Of a DNA stretch of 64,000 nucleotides, positions 60,398-64,000 are shown piece after piece. Position 1 is the stretch's first letter. Every line of letters starts with the position of its first letter. The DNA comes from Silene latifolia (taxonomy: Eukaryota > Streptophyta > Magnoliopsida > Caryophyllales > Caryophyllaceae): assembly GCF_048544455.1 (NCBI RefSeq), contig NC_133532.1:87809156-87873155 (forward strand), given 5' to 3'. Below the pieces are notes generated by a model. It was not told where the DNA came from. It saw only the letters and a program-made list of their open reading frames with translations, and did no database searches. Made by a program: the position numbers and the translations under genes.

Positions 60398-62005
60398 TGA
60401 TGCGTGCATTTATATAGGTATTTCGCACTTTATTTGTACGCATTTCTATGCATTTTGTGTAGTGTTTAGCTACAAATGTCCCCCAAATTGTCTACTTTGG
60501 TTTCTCTTGTATTATTTACAGGTATGAATCGGAAAGGAGCATAATCAAGCCTAAAACATGTCCTTATGCATGCATTTAGGAGATGAGTTGAGTCGGAGCC
60601 TTAAGACTACTATTTTGAGATGCGCAAAGAATAAGATAGCTAGGCGAGCAAAGGAAGAACTTCAAATTGCTAGTGCCTACTTTGAAGAGTCATATCTCGA
60701 GTTCTACAACTGATTTTCAGGTGATTCCAATTAGAGATGAAAGTTGTCCTCTTAGCTTTCCAACGCCGCTGGAATCGTTCTGTTTGCCCAAGTAACGAAG
60801 AAATGACAGTCGTTTGAAGTTCAGTGGGCAAAGCAGGAATTGTGCGCTGGAAAGTACTCGATCGAGTACAATTGTGTTCGATCGACTCCTTTTTCTACTC
60901 TATCGAGTAGTTGTATTTTAGGGGTTACTCGATCAAGTAGATTTTCTACTCGATCGAGTGGTTTGAGCTTAATTTTGTTCGATCGAGTGATATAAGGTTA
61001 CTCGATCGAGTGGTTTTGATGTTACGCGGGATTAATTAACCCGTGTTGGGCTTAATTTCGTGATAGACTTTTGTTTTCCTATTTAAGCTTTCATAATTAG
61101 GTTAATAAGGACGTTTTTACTCATCTTGGAACGCCACTTACTCTCTTAATCTCTCACTTAAACTTTCCACTGTAACTTTTACTCTTGGATCTCTTGGCTT
61201 GGATTTTGGTTGTTCTTTACGCCGGAATCGCTTGTGATTATAATCTCTTTTCTCCTCATAATCTTAATCTCATTACTTTGTTGCTTTAATCCTTGCTTTA
61301 TTGTCTTAATTATTTTGCCCTACTCTCAGTTTATGCTTAATTTCTGTTGTTGCATCATGTCTCTAGTTAGTTTATTCATTATTGTTATTGTTGACATCAC
61401 TAGCGATATGAGTAGCTAATTTCTTTTATGTTAGGACTAGGGAATCCATGGTAGGACTGTGACGATGTAGCGAATAGACTAGATGGTTTACTTGTGAGAA
61501 TCTGTACCCATGGCAATATAACTGTATCACCAATTAAGTTGAATGCATGCTTCTAAATTATTTTAATTTGGTTAACTTCGTTCCTGAATCGGAAGATTGG
61601 AATGAACAGACCTGTTATGAACAGTAGACTACCATAATGAGGACGGAAGTTAAGTTAGTGGAAATCTAGGATAGAAAGTGGACCGGAAGGACCTTTCCTG
61701 TATCCTTCTCACAGTAGATTTTCTAGGCTATTTACAGCTGAGTCGATAGACTACCATGGTGAACCGAAATCCTGACATGTTCTCTAGATCATCTTACTTG
61801 CATTCTCCGTCTTTTATTGCTTTTTCTTTACTGCTCTTCCCTTAAGCCTTCTTTACTTTAGAAACCAAATATAAACCCCCCAATTGTGACATAGATAGAC
61901 GGACTGCAGATAGATACCTTCCCTCCCTGTGGAGATCGACCCTACTTATCACTAGCTTCTGTTAGTATATTTAGGTTTATTTTTGGTACAAAAACGACTG
62001 TATCA
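60398..62005 (+). repeat. 3' LTR of G
   Basis: 1608 bp, TGATGCGTGCATTTATATAG to ...ACGACTGTATCA, with palindromes at 60856-61012. It preserves the uninterrupted site of F. The frame at 61210-61419 is LTR sequence. Confidence 0.93.
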
Positions 62006-63004
62006 GAAAGCCCTCCCCTTGACGAGTGAATTAGGCAAGTGAGCCCTTTTCCCTCCCCTGCGCCCCTGGTAATCCTGAACGTGTACGTGTTAAAAGGCAG
62101 GATACGAGAGGAAAGAAGATAGGTAGTGAGCGGAGGTAGAGGATGAGTCTTAGTATTAAAAAGAGACTAATTAAGATGCAATTGAAATTTCATCAAGGAA
62201 AGCGTGTTATCTCATAAACCCAGCCTGTGTATTGCATTTGAAACCAGAGTCGTCCATGCTCAATCTGGAGACAAGGACTGTACTTCACCTCTTTCCTAGA
62301 ATTGCGGCTAAGGATGGCTTTCCTCTCCCAATTTCTAGCCAGCCAGTTAACCTGGGATTCAAACCTTGTCGATTCTATCTATATGATCGGGCTGTACTTG
62401 AGCCTTGAGATCAAAATGCAGCGTACTAGTCTGACTTTCTTGAATAAGCATGCCAGGACACTGCACTGTCCTTTAACCACTGAATCTTTGTTTGTCAGTA
62501 AGGGAATGCGCCCTTGTGACATGTGACGGAACGTGTATTCCAATCTCCGGGTGGAATGAATCTCGGTATGGCGCGTAGATAATGAGCGGAAAGGCTTTGG
62601 ACTCTACCTTTCATTAAGACAAGAGTTGCCGAAACTCAGAAGTCACAGGCCAATGAATTAATTCAGATGATTTACATCCGTGACAGAAGGCACTTTACTT
62701 AGATATGATGACTGACTTGATATGACTAAATGCTTATGCCTAGGCCTATGCACAAGACGCGCTTAAAGAAGTTGCTAGGTTATGCTGCCCATCCATATCA
62801 TCTTGATGGGACTACGCATAAGGCATTAAGGATACGACTGACTAAGGGCGGGGTTTGGGCTTATCATATGAGTAAAGGATATCACATAAGGGGATAATGC
62901 ATCTAAGTATGCCTCTAGTTCGAAGTATGGGCATTGGCCTGCAAGTTCACTTCTCTCCTGCAATAGGCTTATGCGAGAGGAGAGCAAACTAGCAAAGGCA
63001 GCGA
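62006..63004. other. Unassigned sequence, possible organellar insert, right part
   Basis: Continues 46170-46893. Mixed composition with stretches such as gaaagccctccccttgac and cctcccctgcgcccctgg; no LTR signs and no gene recognised (frames at 62302-62526 and 62826-63029 show no motif). It ends where copia LTR H begins. The target duplication of H would be agcga at 63000-63004. Confidence 0.4.
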
Positions 63005-64000
63005 TGTTGGAATATGTGTCCTCCGACAATAATGCGATTACAACTGTCGATCATGATGATCACATGTTTAAGTCTCATTTTAAAGAATACAATTGGGAAG
63101 TAATATTTTACTATCAACTGGTCCACTCATATCGGTAATGATTGGCTGACTAGAGTTTGACATTACTGTCGTGCGACGGTGGTGACCAGTTGATCCCCTT
63201 AGGTCATACCTAAAAGGTAACACTCTTAATTGATTATTTAATTGATCGTATGACGATACGGGTTAATTAAATTACTTAAAATTGACGGACGATTTTGGAA
63301 GTAATATTTACGTATCTCATTATAATTTGATTAAATAAGAAACGGTCTAAGTGATCGAATTGTTTTATTACTTAGATGAAATTATTGTTTAAGGAAACAA
63401 TTGCATTTGAATGAATAATTTATTATAAATACAAGATGTTGCGATTTATAATTGGTAAATTATTTTGGTACAAGTAATTATGAATTACTAAGTCGATTTT
63501 GTATATGACGTATTTTTATTAATGCGTTGATTTTTAATATGTTAAAAATACATAACAATTTTACATGTCATGTAACATGTGACAAATTGACAAAGATAAA
63601 ACGGAGTCCATTTTATCCCATTTGGACCGAAATATTGGGGGGTTTAGGATTAATATTGTGTTGATTTATTAAGTGGAAAACATAATCATTCTTCCTAAAC
63701 CTAGTCATGCAAACCTAGTGCCTCTTGTGAAGAGCACCTTGCTCATGCATTGGCCCTCTAAAAACCCCTCCCCCTACCCGTTTTTAATGAAGAGAAAACC
63801 ATGAGTTTTTTTCTATAATTTTTACCATATACACTACTTGTATACTAGTGTATTATTCATTCATTCATCTATCAAAAATAAGAGTTTTAGAGAGATAAAA
63901 TTCTTCCTCTTTCTCCCTTCTCTTAGCCGAAAAATTAAGAGAACAAAATAATATTTTTGGTCAATTTTATTCAAAATTAATATTGTTCTAGTAATAATAA
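63005..64000 (+). mobile_element. Copia-type LTR H, runs off window
   Basis: TGTTGGAATATGTGTCCTC at 63005. It follows the I LTR (minus, 13330-12062) block by block as far as the window reaches. No internal sequence is visible. It could be a solo LTR or the 5' LTR of a complete plus-strand element. Confidence 0.85.

Larger units (their letters stand above)
46899..62005 (+). mobile_element. Non-autonomous Athila-like element G (contains F)
   Basis: Plus-strand element with target duplication gaaag at 46894-46898 and 62006-62010. The 5' LTR is 46899-47430 plus 56142-57102, split by F, and the 3' LTR is 60398-62005. The interior is only 3.3 kb: primer site, broken gag, hairpin and 3' region. Protease, reverse transcriptase and integrase are absent. 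Features shared with D (same primer site, similar LTR start TGATGCGTG, same hairpin, same order of 3' blocks, 51-bp palindrome period) mark it as a deletion derivative of a D-like parent. Confidence 0.92.

Noticed and set aside
1-64000. Host genes, tRNA or rRNA genes
   Set aside because: No frame with host-gene character, no tRNA cloverleaf outside primer sites, and no rRNA-like stretch was seen on reading the window.

Overview
Repeat-dominated nuclear DNA from a flowering plant, AT-rich, with no convincing host gene, tRNA or rRNA. Almost all of the window is LTR retrotransposons and pieces of them. Plant origin follows from Athila-type and chromodomain-type (Tekay/Del-like) Ty3/gypsy elements, Ty1/copia elements, and primer sites matching plant tRNA-Asp and initiator tRNA-Met. 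A Caryophyllales plant such as Silene is only a weak guess from the look of the repeats. Letters A to K below are my own element names. Most elements were delimited by matching their two LTRs, primer site, polypurine tract and 5-bp target duplications by eye. || The core is a nest at least five insertions deep. (1) J, a Tekay-like gypsy element on the minus strand, has LTR pieces at 3631-4020 and 42167-42688 and pol at 42689-46165. (2) Two Athila-type elements sit in J's LTR: A (minus, 1112-3630 in view, itself cut by copia LTR K at 1-1111) and B (plus, 4021-42161, target duplication aaaat). (3) B holds a copia solo LTR, I (12062-13330, gttta). B's 3' LTR is split by C (minus, 15259-41404), a non-coding Tekay-like derivative. 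(4) C is split by D (minus, 20534-39790, tttcc), a full-structure Athila-like element with gag, PR, RT, RH and INT. (5) D's gag is split by copia element E (28484-37289, gaaac). || To the right, J ends near 46165 against a stretch of different texture (46170-46898 and 62006-63004). I suspect, without proof, that this is a transferred mitochondrial fragment. It was split by G (plus, 46899-62005, gaaag), a non-autonomous relative of D that keeps only a broken gag. G's 5' LTR was split by F (plus, 47431-56141), a copia element of the same family as E. A further copia LTR, H, starts at 63005 and runs off the window. || Every coding region is damaged by stops or frameshifts, so all are relics, though some look recently transposed: by eye the E and F LTR pairs differ by about 1%. 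The most unusual signal is a set of short CpG-containing palindromic motifs (CTCGATCGAG, CTCGGTCGAG, and CGAGCG/CGCTCG). They recur in clusters in LTRs, gag spacers and 3' regions of lineages that are otherwise unrelated. Spacing is mostly 19-24 or 28-31 bp, and in D and G a pair of motifs repeats about every 51 bp, close to whole turns of the DNA helix.
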